The notes under the pieces: model-generated | Databases searched by the model: none | The model's input: the letters and a program-made list of their open reading frames with translations, nothing else | Told to the model about the DNA's origin: nothing | Shown here: positions 12,348 to 23,384 of the stretch, in pieces | How the letters are laid out: every line of letters starts with the position of its first letter | Position numbering within the stretch: the stretch's first letter is position 1 | NCBI GenBank assembly: GCA_028023455.1 | Contig: JAQFVV010000017.1 | Span: 2,487,001-2,551,000, forward strand | Length of the DNA: 64,000 bases | Source of the DNA: Epiperipatus broadwayi | Lineage: Eukaryota > Onychophora > Udeonychophora > Euonychophora > Peripatidae | Reading direction: 5' to 3' | Position numbers and translations under genes: made by a program

Positions 12348-12365
12348 TGGCGACCCAACTCGGGC
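12348..12365 (+). other. Putative primer binding site (tRNA-Lys-like)
   Basis: TGGCGACCCAACTCGGGC begins one base after the 5' LTR. It resembles the TGGCGCCCAACGTGGGGC type complementary to a tRNA-Lys 3' end, with several mismatches. Confidence 0.55.
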
Positions 12366-12769
12366 TTACGAAAAGAAAAAAAAAACCACGACCTGAGAAA
12401 ATTTAAAAACGGCATAAAATTGAGAATTTAATGTCCGTAGCCGGAAAATAAATATGACCACAAATAGTGCGCAAGTCTAAAAAGTTATTGCGTACGATTA
12501 CAAAAGTTTTTTTTAGAGTAGGATTTTAAATAAGGCTATATTGAAAGAAAATAATAGCTTATAAATTATTAAATAATAAATAAAACCGATCAAAGGTAAG
12601 AAATGACGGTAAAGGTAGAGGGGGACGGGAGATTATAGGGTGATAAAAGAGAGGGGTGTCGGTGAACGAAGTTATTAGCAAAGCAAAATAAAATATTGTA
12701 TTTATATCGTAACAATTGATAGCGTTAAGATTTGGTTTACTGTAGCGAAAACAAGCAACACGGCCATAT

Positions 12770-12982
12770 ATGAAATTGAGAAGTAATAAAAATATACAAA
12801 ATATGGCAGAAAGTGCGGAAGAATTAAAAGAGGGCATGGAACCCTTAATAAAAAAAAAACTATTATACGAATGCATGACAGAATTCAAAGAAGAAATAAA
12901 AAAAGAAATGGCAGAGATGGTCAGAGAATTAAAAGAAGAAATAAAAGAACCAGTAAAAAAAAAGGAAAAAGAAAAGAAATAA
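12770..12982 (+). pseudogene. Truncated gag-like coding region of the LTR element
   Basis: This 70-codon frame encodes a highly charged peptide rich in Glu and Lys with heptad-like spacing (SAEELKEGMEPLIKKK, then FKEEIKKEMAEM) and a Lys-rich end. It is compatible with a coiled-coil segment. Normal Ty3/Gypsy Gag has several hundred residues with capsid and often a zinc knuckle; neither is seen here. The stop at 12980-12982 directly precedes the pol frame. About 420 bp between LTR and this ATG has no open frame. It may be a deletion remnant. Confidence 0.45.
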
Positions 12983-12983
12983 A

Positions 12984-15707
12984 GTGATCAGTAGAACAAC
13001 AGAAGAAAAGAGGATAGATAATCTTATTTGTGAGTGGGATGGCGAATCGATTAAATACACATCTCAAGAATGCCCAAAGGTTGTTTTGCAAATAAACGAT
13101 GTCAAAGTAGAGACATTGTGGGATTCTGGCAGCCAGATATCGGTAATGTCAGAAACAACATATGAGCGCATGCGGAGCCAACCCATAGACATACCAACTC
13201 TACCAGTGAAAAGCACGCTAATAACATTAGCAAATAACAAAAAGGCACAATTGGGCTCAAAACAGGTTTGGGTGCAAATTAAGATAGGGGATAAAATTAT
13301 GCCCCACACGCTATTAATTCTAAAAGGGTTGGTAAATGAAGCCATATTGGGGTCAGATTTTATGCACAAAACTGGGTGTGTGATCAATTATAAAGATGAA
13401 AAGATTATCTGTGATGGGGAAGAAGTGGAGTTTGGGTCGCAGATGAGAATGAACCAGCAAAACATATGTAATATGGAGGTTGAGATAGAACAGCCTTCAA
13501 TAGAGGCACGAATTGATGAAGTAATAAAGGGAGTGAAGGAAGGATGGAAAGAGGACCTAAAAGAAGTCTTAAATGAATATAAATCGAATTTTTCAGATAA
13601 ACCCGGGGTTATTAAAGGGTATGAGCACAGGATCAAGATCGCTGACAGTACACCATACCAGGCAAGATCATACCCAGTGCCACACCACTATAGAGCTGAG
13701 GTAGAGAGAGAATTAGCTAAAATGGAGGAGTGGGATATTATCACTAAGGGTTCGTCAGCATATAATAACTTATTGGTGGTTGTAAAAAAAAAAGATGGAA
13801 CCATACGACTGTGTTTGGATGCCAGGCAATTGAACAAGATTACATGGCCAGATCAAAATGTTCCACCTCCAATTAATGAGTTGGTAAATAAATTCCGGGG
13901 AAAAAAGATATTTTCCATGTTAGATCTGACTGCCAGCTATTGGCAGATCAGGTTACACCCTGCTGACCGGAAGTACACAGCATTTCGATATAATGGTATA
14001 TCGTACCAATTTAACAGAATGCCTTTTGGTCTCAAGAATAGTGGAGCAGGCCTGCTAAAATGTCTCGATCGTGTGCTGTGCCTGGAAATCAAAAAGTTAA
14101 TCACTGTTTACATGGATGATGTGATTATTGCATCCAATAACGCCCAGGAACACTTACAACACCTCAAGTTGTTTCTACAAGAGTGCAATATGAAGGCTAT
14201 TCGCATTAATTTGCAAAAAAGCTGTTTAGCAGCGGAAGAAGTGAATTTCTTAGGGCACTTAATTAATGCCAATGGAATTAGACCCCACCCGGACAAAATC
14301 CAGGCAATACGAGATTTCCCAGCCCCTCGAACACCAAAACAGGTGAGATCGTTTTTGGGGATGTGTAATTTCTACAATAAATTTTACAAAAACTTTGCTT
14401 CAGACATGGAGCCTCTGCTGCAATTATTACGTAAGGGAACGTCATGGAAATGGACGGAAGAGCATGAGACCAATTTTAGGGTTATTAAAGAGAAATTCCT
14501 TAGTCAAGTGATGCTGGTTTACCCTGACTTAAGGAAACCATTTATTGTTCAGGTAGATAGTAGTGGGTATGGGTTAGGTGCTGCTCTTATGCAAGCTCAA
14601 GAGGATGGTACCTGGGGTGTAATTTATTTTGTCAGCAGACCACTGAGAGGTGCAGAGATTAATTACTGTGTAACAGAGAAAGAGGCCTTGGCTGTGGTGT
14701 GGGCATTTCAGAAGTTCCGCCAATTCTTGATAGGATCGGAAACGATTGTTAGGACAGATCATAAGAGCCTAGAGTTCTTAAATCACAGTTATTTAACAAA
14801 TAGTAGGCTAATCCGATGGAGCCTTTTTCTCCAGGAGTTCAATTATTCCATACAGTATTGTAAGGGCACTGAAAATGTGGTAGCCGACACATTGAGCTGG
14901 AATATTGTTCCTGATACCCAGGACCATTTGCAGATGGAAGATATCTGTTTGGCAAGTGTAGAATTAGAAACAGACACTGTAGTAGAAGAAGGATTGAGAC
15001 ACTTAGGAAAGGTACAACGGCAAAGCCCGACCTACAAGAAAATTATTGATCAACTAGAAGACAAAGATGAAGCGGGAGAGACAGCAGATGCTAACACTGA
15101 TGAGAGATACTGCCTGAAAGAAGGGATACTATGGTATATCACCGACCCTCGAAGGGATCAATGGAAAATGATCATACCAGAAATTTTACAGGAAGGACTT
15201 ATTGACTTCACACATCATTTGTATGGGCACTATGGTGTAAATAAAGTGGAAGCCTTATTGAGGACATGGTTCCATTGGCCGAATATGAGAGCACAGGTCA
15301 CCAGGATAGTAAGCTCATGTGAAATGTGCCAGAAGACAAAACCAGCAAACAAGTCGTATCAAGGTCCATTGAATTCTATCATCCCTAAAGAACCCAATGA
15401 CCTGGTGGCTATTGATTTCTATGGACCATTGCCAGCTTTCGGGAAAATGAAATATCTACTAGTAGTATATGACCTTTTTTCAAAATGGGTGTCAGCATAT
15501 CTGGTGACCCAAGGCAATACCAAGAATGCCATATGAGCCCTTGAGGTATGATATTTTAAAAGGGTAGGCAAACCAAAAGCTATTTTGTCAGACCACGGTA
15601 CGCCGTTCACATCTTATGATTGGCAACAGTGGATAGAGAGGATGGAGGTAAAACACATATTGTCATCCATACGAAATCTGCAATCAAACCCTTGTGAGCG
15701 GGTGATG
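12984..15707 (+). pseudogene. pol: Ty3/Gypsy pol: protease, RT, RNase H, N-terminal and core integrase
   Basis: An open frame of 850 codons runs 12984-15536. Residues 45-49 hold the aspartic protease motif LWDSG. RT spans roughly residues 225-420, with LDLTASYWQIRLHP, FGLKNS and the catalytic YMDD at 376-379 (most Ty3/Gypsy RTs have YLDD or YVDD). RNase H follows, with Asp in VDSSGYGLGAAL (about 524), TEKEALAVVWA and RTDHKSLEF. The integrase zinc finger (H-x-H, C-EMC) lies near residues 742-780, and the first catalytic Asp is in AIDFYGP near 810. At 15534 and 15549 TGA replaces what are probably Trp codons. The same frame then continues with the second Asp (ILSDHGTPF) and the Glu region (NPCERV) to about 15707. 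The frame is +1 relative to gag and may start by frameshifting or at GTG 12984. Confidence 0.93.
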
Positions 15708-16214
15708 AGAGTTAGGATGCCTCTTCAGGGTATATACTGCATCCAACCATAGAGGATGGGTGAAACAACTCCCAAGGGTGTTAAATTTCATAAATTGGTC
15801 TCATAATGAATCCACCGGATTTGCACCTGTAAGACTTCACTTCGGACAAGCAATACCTAGATTGTACCAATCCAAGTTACCCGCTGGTCCAGAAAACATT
15901 GATAAAGGGAGAGATCATGAAGAAGCAAGAAAAAATTGGAACACTGTGCCAAGCTCCGAACCCAGCAGAAAAGAGGCCTGACTGATAAGTTTAAAACAGG
16001 GGATACAGTATGGGTAAAAACGAACCCTGTGAGTCAAACTGGGAAGCATATTTTTAAGAAGTTCCAAAATTTGTATGAGGGACCTTACCAAATCAGCCAC
16101 CAGAATGGGCCAAATGCATTCACTTTAAAGAATGGTGAAGGAGAAAGGGGTACCTATAACGCTAGGTCACTGAAACCATATAAGACTAGGACGTGGGTTA
16201 GAAGTACTCCATAA
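15708..16214 (+). pseudogene. Pol C-terminus: integrase end, frameshifted
   Basis: After about 15710 homology moves to another frame (LGCLFRVYTASNHRGWVKQL, then FINWSHNESTGFAPV; 15714-15930), consistent with a 2-bp loss. Near 15945 it moves again to the frame of 15936-16214. This last part holds the typical C-terminal integrase block (FKTGDTVWVKTNP, then LYEGPYQI) and ends at TAA 16212-16214. With the two upstream TGA codons this gives two stops and two frameshifts in integrase. Confidence 0.8.
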
Positions 16215-16280
16215 AGACTTATTAAGAATAAAATTAGTTCAAACCCATATTTTATTCTCATTCCCCTGCCCCGGTGGTAT

Positions 16281-17712
16281 TGTACCATTTATTTATATAT
16301 ACAGTACAAATTACTTTTTAATATTAGGTATTATAAAAAAAAGAAGAAAGGAAAGCGAACACGATCTTTTTTTTTTTTGTAGCATAATGTTTTAAAGAAA
16401 AAAAAACGTACAGTGAAAGTTTAATTGTTCTTTTTTTTTAGAAATAAGTTAACTAAAATAAATTCCATGTTGGAAAAGTGCATATTGAATCATTGATTCA
16501 AATAGTGAAAGGAAATTTCAAAAGGTGAAAGATTGCTATCAGAAACAACTTTCTGATATTAAAAATGGCAGAAATTCTTAGCAGAAAAACAGACTTTGTA
16601 ATAAGAAAGAGAGAATAAGGTAGAAGTTTATAAAGTAGAACAAAGAAAAAAAAGAGCGTGCGCAGAGCTTCTAAAAAGAATCGAGGAGTATAAAAGGAGC
16701 CGACAGATTTGAAAAGGGGTCTTTTTTATCTTATTGTTCCAATAGTGCTGAGCAATTTGAAGTGCCTCATTTTTTTTTAATAAAATGTGTCCACTTAGAT
16801 ACAAACTGAAATCGCTCGCCATGAGTGAGTAGAACGATATCGTTTGCCGACACTTTCTCTCGGAAAAAGTCACCTAGATCGTCATACGGCTACCTAAATT
16901 TGATCGGAGATTCGGAAATAAAACTAAAAGGAGAACAACTACTGCGGACTACCCACTAACTGAATTGTACATCAGGAAGATCGATGACCTACTTAGTGTC
17001 AACTTACCGGTAAGTAAATGGCCATAAATTTTTTTACATAAAGCTTTATGAATAGTGAATTGAATGGAAATGTTATCCCATAAATTTTTCTTGGATCAGA
17101 AGATTTGTGAACTGAGAAATGAACCAAACTGTTACTACGGAAAATAAGACTAAATAATTATTACTCCAATATTTGAATCAAATTATTGAATTCATATGCA
17201 CAATCTTTTCCAACATTATAATTTTGTCTTAATCATAAATATTGAATGCTTGACGAGTTAGAATAAATCTTTATTATTAACTTCACTTTCATTGTACGTG
17301 TATAAAATTAATGCTATTCTATTTAAGTTTTACCTTTAGTTATTTAACTTAGATCGCTATACAAATTATTTTTTTTTTGAGAGATTTAATTTCCGTAATT
17401 AAGAAAAAATGGGGATATCTTCTTCTTAACGAGAATGTTAACTCAGATCATATAATTATTACCTTACGGGCTACAATATGGTTGACGCAGTCTCAGTGGG
17501 TCTAACGACTCTGGCGCCCTCAAGTAGAAATTAAAAACTGGTTCTGCTCACGATTGTACTCGGTAATAGTTCTAGGCCGAAGTTGATCAGGAAAAATAGC
17601 TGCGTTGAGAATAGAAATACAACTTTATTTTTTCTTTTGATACAGCTTGATCAACTCACGCTCAAATGTAAATTTGAAGTGTATAGTGGCCTAGTAATAC
17701 GAAAACGTTACA
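16281..17712 (+). repeat. 3' LTR (1432 bp)
   Basis: Near-identical to 10911-12346, with a 4-bp deletion around 16556 and about 20 substitutions. It is preceded by TTCCCCTGCCCCGGTGGTAT, which is not a convincing polypurine tract. Its TATA box lies at 16689-16697 and AATAAA at 17262-17267. Confidence 0.93.
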
Positions 17713-18343
17713 ATATATATATTAGTTTATAATTAAGATGGAGATACAACAAATAAATGTCCAAGTATTACTGAATAAATAAATGTTTAATACGTGTGTC
17801 CTAATAGAAAATTAGGAAATATTATATATTAAAATGTATTCATTGATCATATTAATAATAATAATTCTGTTTTGTAGACATAAACTAGAAAAATTGAAAA
17901 TCCAATCCGAGGCATTTCTTAGTGCAATAGAAATCTTTATGGTTGTTATGGTAACTGATGATCTAATAATCATATTAACAGATAATATACTGAAAATTAT
18001 TCATCATAGAAACCTATATGTCACATGATACAATAATTATGGCTTATTTTGTGTTTGCAAAGTAAAATGTACTCTAAATACAGAAATATGATTATGATGA
18101 GCCAATAAACAATCATTGTTGAAAGATAGCAACAATATAATGTTTCATATGAAAAAGTAAATTTTATAAATTTAGAAGTTAATGTGGGATTGATGTTTTT
18201 TTTCTAGGCATAAAAACTGATGGTTACAGAAAGAACTTGCATTATTATTTATTGCATTTAAATTCTTAGAATTTGAATAAATAGCGATGATCTAGCAAAA
18301 AATAAATTCTTTTAGATTATTTACTAACTACATTTTCTAGAAG
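17713..18343. other. No recognised feature
   Basis: AT-rich sequence. A short frame at 17834-18028 shows no family motif. Confidence 0.5.
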
Positions 18344-18352
18344 TTAATATCT

Positions 18353-18585
18353 AAACAAGGCAAAACTCTCCATCCAGTAGTGCCACCCTGTGCCAACCAG
18401 AGTAATCAATGGATGCCAGAAGACTTGTGCATAAAATCCCTATCTGATGCCTACTCATCCAATATCCCCAGACTAGTTTCTGGTTGCCACAGGGTGGCAC
18501 TACTGTATGGAGAGTTTTGCCTTGTTTATAAACAATTATGTGCTAGTATAAGAGATGGTGATCATGTGATGCTTAATGGTTTAAA
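18353..18585. repeat. 466-nt hammerhead family: short head-to-head copy without ribozyme core
   Basis: A minus-oriented piece (18353-18480) is followed by a plus-oriented piece of the same repeat end, so the sequence folds back on itself (TGTGCCAACCAG and CTGGTTGCCACA mirror each other). The plus part ends with the family end GATCATGTGATG. Direct repeats TTAATATCT at 18344-18352 and 18586-18594 may be the target duplication. The CUGAUGA-GAAA core is deleted. Confidence 0.7.
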
Positions 18586-18599
18586 TTAATATCTTTAAT

Positions 18600-18970
18600 G
18601 ACATCTTAAATGTCAATGAAATTTTGTAGTGCTAGACTGCTTTTGAAAACCATGAAATTTCAGAAACTCCACACGTATATCCTTTTAGATTTGAAGTAAT
18701 TGAATTAACTATTTTTTTCTTATATTAGTTTAACATATATTATATTAACAAGATATTTACATGTTTATCATTTACAAAACGTATATTTTTGAAAAAAAAA
18801 AAAAACAATTTTTTTTATTATGTCTAAATTTCAAACCAAAGAATTGATTTTTTTTAAAGAAAAGATATTTTTACCCCAATTTACTATTCAAGTTTAATAA
18901 CTGAGGAACATTCACTTCTCCAATGTTTTCTTGAAAGTTTGTGATGATGGTATTTTAGTTGTATTTATGT
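18600..18970. other. No recognised feature
   Basis: AT-rich sequence. An A-run lies near 18790-18804. Confidence 0.5.
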
Positions 18971-18977
18971 ATAGAAC

Positions 18978-19025
18978 TATTTCCATTATCTAGTATTGGG
19001 TATTGAATGTAAATAGTTCAATATA
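18978..19025 (-). repeat. SINE tail fragment
   Basis: TATTTCCATTATCTAGTAT and the following bases match the tail of the tRNA-derived SINE found inverted at 61910-62380. Confidence 0.4.
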
Positions 19026-19029
19026 TAAA

Positions 19030-19415
19030 TAGAATTCATTCCCCCAGTTTCCACTGCAAGACATAATCTAAGAGAAATATTACCAAATTCAGCGCTTCCT
19101 TTAGTTTGCTGTAATATCTTATATAAATGCAATTTATCTACTCTACTTTGAATACTTTTTAGTAAAAACCTTTTACTGTACATATATGCATACACAATAT
19201 TACTTTTCAACTGTCATGCAGTCTTTATCAGAGCCACTTTTAAAAGGTATAGAAACGTTTTTTTTTATTTTTAAAAAATTAAAGTAAAAGTGTCTCTGAA
19301 GTAGACTGCAGAATAGTCGAAACATAAGATTGTGCAAGCATATATGTACAATAAAAGGTTTTTGCTAAAAAGTGTTCAAAGTAGAGTGGATAAATTACAT
19401 TTATATAAGATATAA
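19030..19415. repeat. Palindromic repeat, PLE-tail-like family A (copy 1)
   Basis: The arms (about 19112-19240 and 19285-19412) are inverse complements separated by an A/T-rich centre. Each arm contains a hammerhead-like string, CTGAAG-x-AGACTGC followed by GTCGAAACATAAG, best seen at 19296-19325. Other copies are at 32953-33250 and 33826-34112. The left side extends past the arm into sequence that in the other copies lies on the right. Confidence 0.7.
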
Positions 19416-19439
19416 TTTATGTGGTAATTAATTTGGAGG

Positions 19440-20220
19440 GAGGAAAAGTAGTTTAAATTAATAATAAAATATTTGATTTTTTGAATGTAAGCAGCCATTA
19501 TTAAAAATCTATCCACTGAAGACATCAAAATGGCTATTGCATATTAATAAAAATATATATGTTTATCTAGTTGGTATTAATAGTTACATTTTAAAGCCAT
19601 GTGTATATATCATTGTCACTAACAGCCATTAATAAATGAATGTGACTATCCTAACTTCTCTCTCTCCTCCCCTCCCCAAAATAAAGAGAAATCAAAAACA
19701 AAAAGGTTAAAGTCTAATTTTGCACAAATATTCAAAAAAGTCTAAAGCATGTAAAAATTTATCTTATGTCACACCTGGTTTTTTTTAGTCTGTTTCTCTT
19801 GTGATTGTGTCTTCAAACTTCATCTTCAGCAAACTTTTGTTTCTAAAAATCTTCAACATTCGCTAATTTTAGTTTCTCCTTGTTTTCCATTTTCAGTAAT
19901 ATCTTCCCAAGGGAAGCAATCATTATTTTAACTTTTTAAAAAATGTCTATGATAATTAATATTGTGTAAGCATTTAAAAATCTATTTCTATATAACACTT
20001 ATTTTTACGAAATCTATTATTCTTCCTCCATTTTACAATACTCGTCCAATTAAAGGAGTATATAACTGTAAATTAAATGTCATTAGATATACAAATGGAA
20101 TAGCATGCCAGATAGTATTATCATAGTAACCAATTTTTTTAAATATTAAGGGTCATTCATAAAATAAATTTGGCAGACTAACATCTCTAAAAATATTTAG
20201 TTTGATTAAAGTAATCACAT
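19440..20220. other. No recognised feature
   Basis: AT-rich sequence without gene, RNA or bounded repeat. Confidence 0.5.
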
Positions 20221-20228
20221 CATTATGA

Positions 20229-20335
20229 TATCACATGATCACCATTTTATATGCACAAACCTCTAGCATCCACAAGTAACTACGGCTTGCAATTGGTGGC
20301 ACTATTGTATGGACAGTTTGCTACATTTTATTATT
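20229..20335. repeat. 466-nt hammerhead family fragment
   Basis: The family end ATCACATGATCACC (minus orientation) and the block GGTGGCACTATTGTATGGA (plus orientation) are recognisable. The ribozyme is absent. Confidence 0.5.
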
Positions 20336-20651
20336 ATAATGGAATATTTTAATCACAGCAACACTTTGGAATCTGTGTCGCTATTTATCATGGTATCAAA
20401 ATATTTAAAACTGATCCATAATACATTAGTAATATTCATTAAGGCTGTAGCCTCAAGCACATGCATATAAAAATGTGATAGTAGGGACCTCTACAGGTCT
20501 TAAACCACAAGCTTACTCTTTGGAAAAAAAGGGGGTTCAGTAGTAAAAGCAGCAATATTATAAACTGTAACTTTGCTCACAACATTTTTTTGTCATTTAT
20601 AATGCTTTTTGATTCTCTAGAATTACTCTGAGTCTAAGAGAATCATATATA

Positions 20652-21219
20652 AAAGCAGGCAAAACCCTCCATACAGTATTGCCACTCAGTGCAAGCCAGA
20701 GCAATCAATGGATGCCAGAAGGCTTATGCATAAAATCCCCATCTGGTGCCTACTCATCCAATATCTCCAGACTAGTTTCTGGCTTGTGGCCTTCGTCAGT
20801 GTGGAGCTTTGGATCTAAGAGCACTGCACCTAGATCTTAGGAACAAATGCAACCCTTAAGCAGCCACCTTTTGTCTCTACTTAACTATAAAACTATGAAT
20901 CTTAAATTGAAAACACTATAATATTTTTTAATCCAAGCTCATTAGCTTATATAGTCATATAGGTCTGAACTCAGTTCAGTATCTATGCATTTTGATGTCT
21001 TTGACATTTATACATTTTGGTGTCACTAATGAAAGCCACAATCCAGAAACTAGTCTGGGTATATTAGATGAGTAGGCACTAGATGGGGATTTTATGCACA
21101 AGCCTTCTGGCATCCATTGATTACTCTGGCTTGCACTAAGAGGCAATATGTACAGAGAGTTTTGCCTGTTTAATAAGTTATAAGCAAGCATAAAAAATGT
21201 TGATCATGTGATGTTTATT
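20652..21219. mobile_element. Retrozyme-like insertion, 466-nt family, head-to-head multimer with 13-bp TSD
   Basis: A minus-oriented partial monomer (20652 to about 21026) is joined head to head to a plus-oriented partial monomer (21027-21219). The insertion is flanked by AGAATCATATATA at 20639-20651 and 21220-21232, a 13-bp target duplication. The minus part contains a diverged hammerhead at 20756-20814. The plus part starts almost exactly at the CUGAUGA position of the ribozyme. Confidence 0.75.
20756..20814 (-). ncRNA. Hammerhead ribozyme, 466-nt family, diverged
   Basis: The minus strand keeps CUGACGA, stem II GGC/GCC, GAAA, stem III ACUAGU and the GUC cleavage triplet. The outer stem I segment (AUCCAA with UUGGAU) is intact. 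The inner stem I segment has two mismatches in this copy. Confidence 0.6.
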
Positions 21220-21225
21220 AGAATC

Positions 21226-21258
<33 letters not shown>

Positions 21259-21394
21259 GTGGTCAGAAATAATTATTTAATAAAGTAGTGGAAATATTTC
21301 TGCTTTACAAAGATATTATTATTTCTATTTTTATGTAAATAAGTAAATAACTCAGATTGTATGTAACTGATTAGGAAGTAACTGAAACATCCAA

Positions 21395-21545
21395 TGAGTT
21401 ATATCATGCTTGCAATCCAATCACAACCATCCATCGGTCAGACCAACTTTCAGACCACAGATACATTGGAAACATACATTTTGTTAAGCAATTCATATAG
21501 CACATGTGACATTTCAACATCATTTACACATTATTTCTAGAATAA
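21395..21545 (-). repeat. Dispersed repeat shared with 29695-29850
   Basis: The inverse complement of this segment matches 29695-29850 along its whole length: TCTAGAAATAATGTGT at one end, AGTCTGA and TTGTGATTGG in the middle, CATGATATAACT at the other. I do not recognise the family. Confidence 0.6.
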
Positions 21546-21642
21546 TCCTGACCTTAATTTTTATATATACATTTTTTTTTATTAACTACAATTTTCTCAC
21601 AGGTTACTGAAACATATGATCAAAGACATGCGAAAATGATAA

Positions 21643-21700
21643 ATGATTTCCAAGATATACATTTCATGCTTAATCAGCACTCATCAGTTAGTCCAGATCA
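21643..21700 (-). ncRNA. Type I hammerhead ribozyme, family 1, well preserved
   Basis: On the minus strand CUGAUGA is followed by stem II (GUGCU with AGCAU, loop GAUUA), GAAA, a short stem III ending in the cleavage triplet AUC, then UUGG pairing with CUAA (stem Ia, one wobble) and AUCA pairing with UGAU (stem Ib). All core positions C3-A9 and G12-A15.1 match the hammerhead consensus. This is the best family 1 ribozyme in the window. Confidence 0.75.
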
Positions 21701-22132
21701 CAATCTCTTACCCATATCTTCATCAATTGTTCAGTATATATCTAGATAGCAAATTACTATGGTTTAATTGATAGGTGAATTTTCATTTCATATTTACAGG
21801 TTGTTGAAACTAAAGTTCTGCTTTGATCCTCTGAATATAATACAACGATTGTACACCCTTCTACAAAGTGTTAAAAGTAGATACTGCCCCCACCTTGTGT
21901 GAAAAATGTGAACCCTCAATACTCTCAACATGGGCAAAGAAATCAGCTGCTGATAAACTAAAAAAAATCATTTGAGCTAGTGACAATGTTTAGTTTGATA
22001 AATTAATATATTTCCATTGGAGTGATTTATATTAATGTTGTACTGCAGAAAATTTGAAACCTGTCAATTAAACCATGGTAATTTACTATAGATATATATT
22101 GAACAAATGATGAAGTTATGTCTAAGAGATTG

Positions 22133-22190
22133 TAATCTGGGCAACTGATGAGTGCTGATTAAGCATGATATGTGTATCTTGGGGATCATT
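22133..22190 (+). ncRNA. Hammerhead ribozyme, family 1, core mutated
   Basis: CUGAUGA lies at 22145-22151, with stem II GUGCU/AGCAU and the AUC cleavage triplet ending at 22178. The invariant GAAA is GAUA in this copy (22167-22170), which should abolish activity. It is the inverted partner of 21643-21700. Confidence 0.65.
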
Positions 22191-22237
22191 TATTATTTTC
22201 ACGTCTTTGATCATATGTTTTGGTAACCTGTAATAGA

Positions 22238-22239
22238 AT

Positions 22240-22298
<59 letters not shown>
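22238..22298. repeat. (ATA)n / (TA)n microsatellite
   Basis: About 12 ATA triplets are followed by about 14 TA dinucleotides, directly next to the palindromic insertion. Confidence 0.9.
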
Positions 22299-22299
<1 letters not shown>

Positions 22300-22304
<5 letters not shown>

Positions 22305-23190
22305 CCTACACTCCCAACACCACTCATATACATTACATGAGCGAAATGCCCAGGCGCCAGTTCTATTAATGAATAGAACAATATAACAAGATATATGATA
22401 CAAAATTATAATTGAGACTATTCACTTAAGTCTATGTTCAGCTCAGCTCAGTGGGAGGCTATAGGAAGTTCAAAAGATATATGATTATAAGTAAATGAAA
22501 GAAGAAATATTACAAAACATTAAATATAATGTAAATACTTTTTATTAATTAATTGCGTGATAATGAATCACAATGTTTATTTGTACAATCTATTAACATA
22601 TCCTTTTTAACTTAATTTCTTCCCTCATCCAAGTATAACATATATCAGCTTACTATAATTATATTACTGAACAATTCTATGACTTGGCATGTCATAATCT
22701 AAACATCTACTTTAATGCCAATCAATAAATAAACAATAAGATCTCAGGGAATTTAACAAACACAGTTGAATTAAATAAAATACATTGGCCCATAAGTTAT
22801 AATTCTAAAGTATGATAAAATGTAATGCAACAAATTGACTAAAATATTCTACTGTGTTTCAATAATAAGATAATGACAGAAATAGGGTATTTTAATCTCA
22901 TATCATCATCTAACAAATATACCAACTTGGCAACCTTTCTAATATGTTTATCCAGTGGCAAATGTTCATTATAATGTTTGGATTAAGATAACAATATGGT
23001 CAGACATCAGCAAATTTGATATCATAACTATAAAATAATATATCTACTCTATAATAGATTTATGAAATGTGGATATGTGGAAATTGAAACACGAATGTAT
23101 ACAATAATAACTTAAGACACAGTTTTTAATAAATAAACAAATCATTTATTACATTAAAAAAAATTTTAGTTTAACATGATATTTCCTTTT
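22300..23190. other. No recognised feature
   Basis: AT-rich sequence. A slightly GC-richer patch near 22320-22370 has no recognisable structure. Confidence 0.5.
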
Positions 23191-23325
23191 TTTTTACAAT
23201 AGGACTACTTTAAACAATTCAAACCAAAACAACACTCTCCATATAGTAGTGCCATCTTGTGCTAACAAGAGCAATCAATGGATGCCAGAAGGCTTGTGCA
23301 TAAAATCCCTATCTAATGCCTACTC

Positions 23326-23384
23326 ATCCAATATCCCCAGACTAGTTTCTGGCTTGTGGCCTTCATCAGTGAGGAGCCTTGGAT
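23326..23384 (-). ncRNA. Type I hammerhead ribozyme, 466-nt family
   Basis: Same fold as 23861-23919, on the minus strand. Stem Ib AUCCAA/UUGGAU, stem Ia UCCUCA/UGGGGA, CUGAUGA, stem II GGC/GCC, GAAA, stem III ACUAGU and cleavage triplet GUC are all present. Confidence 0.72.

Larger units (their letters stand above)
10911..17712 (+). mobile_element. Ty3/Gypsy LTR retrotransposon, full length but defective
   Basis: Two long terminal repeats (10911-12346 and 16281-17712), both starting TGTACC and ending GTTACA, bracket a primer binding site, a stub gag and a pol with protease, RT, RNase H and integrase in Ty3/Gypsy order. The LTRs differ by roughly 20 positions and a few short indels by eye, which implies a fairly recent insertion. 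Both flanks are ATATAT, so the target duplication cannot be sized. No env-like frame is seen. Pol is interrupted in the integrase, so the element cannot move by itself. Confidence 0.93.
21578..22232. mobile_element. Hammerhead family 1 inverted dimer (palindromic insertion)
   Basis: The arms (about 21578-21780 minus-oriented and 22069-22232 plus-oriented) are inverse complements around a roughly 290-bp non-symmetric centre. Each arm carries one hammerhead. Outer ends match as ACAGGTTACTGAAACATATG and its complement. The centre contains no recognisable protein. Confidence 0.7.

Noticed and set aside
13064-13636. Antisense frames opposite pol
   Set aside because: They mirror the protease/RT coding strand and have no motif of their own.
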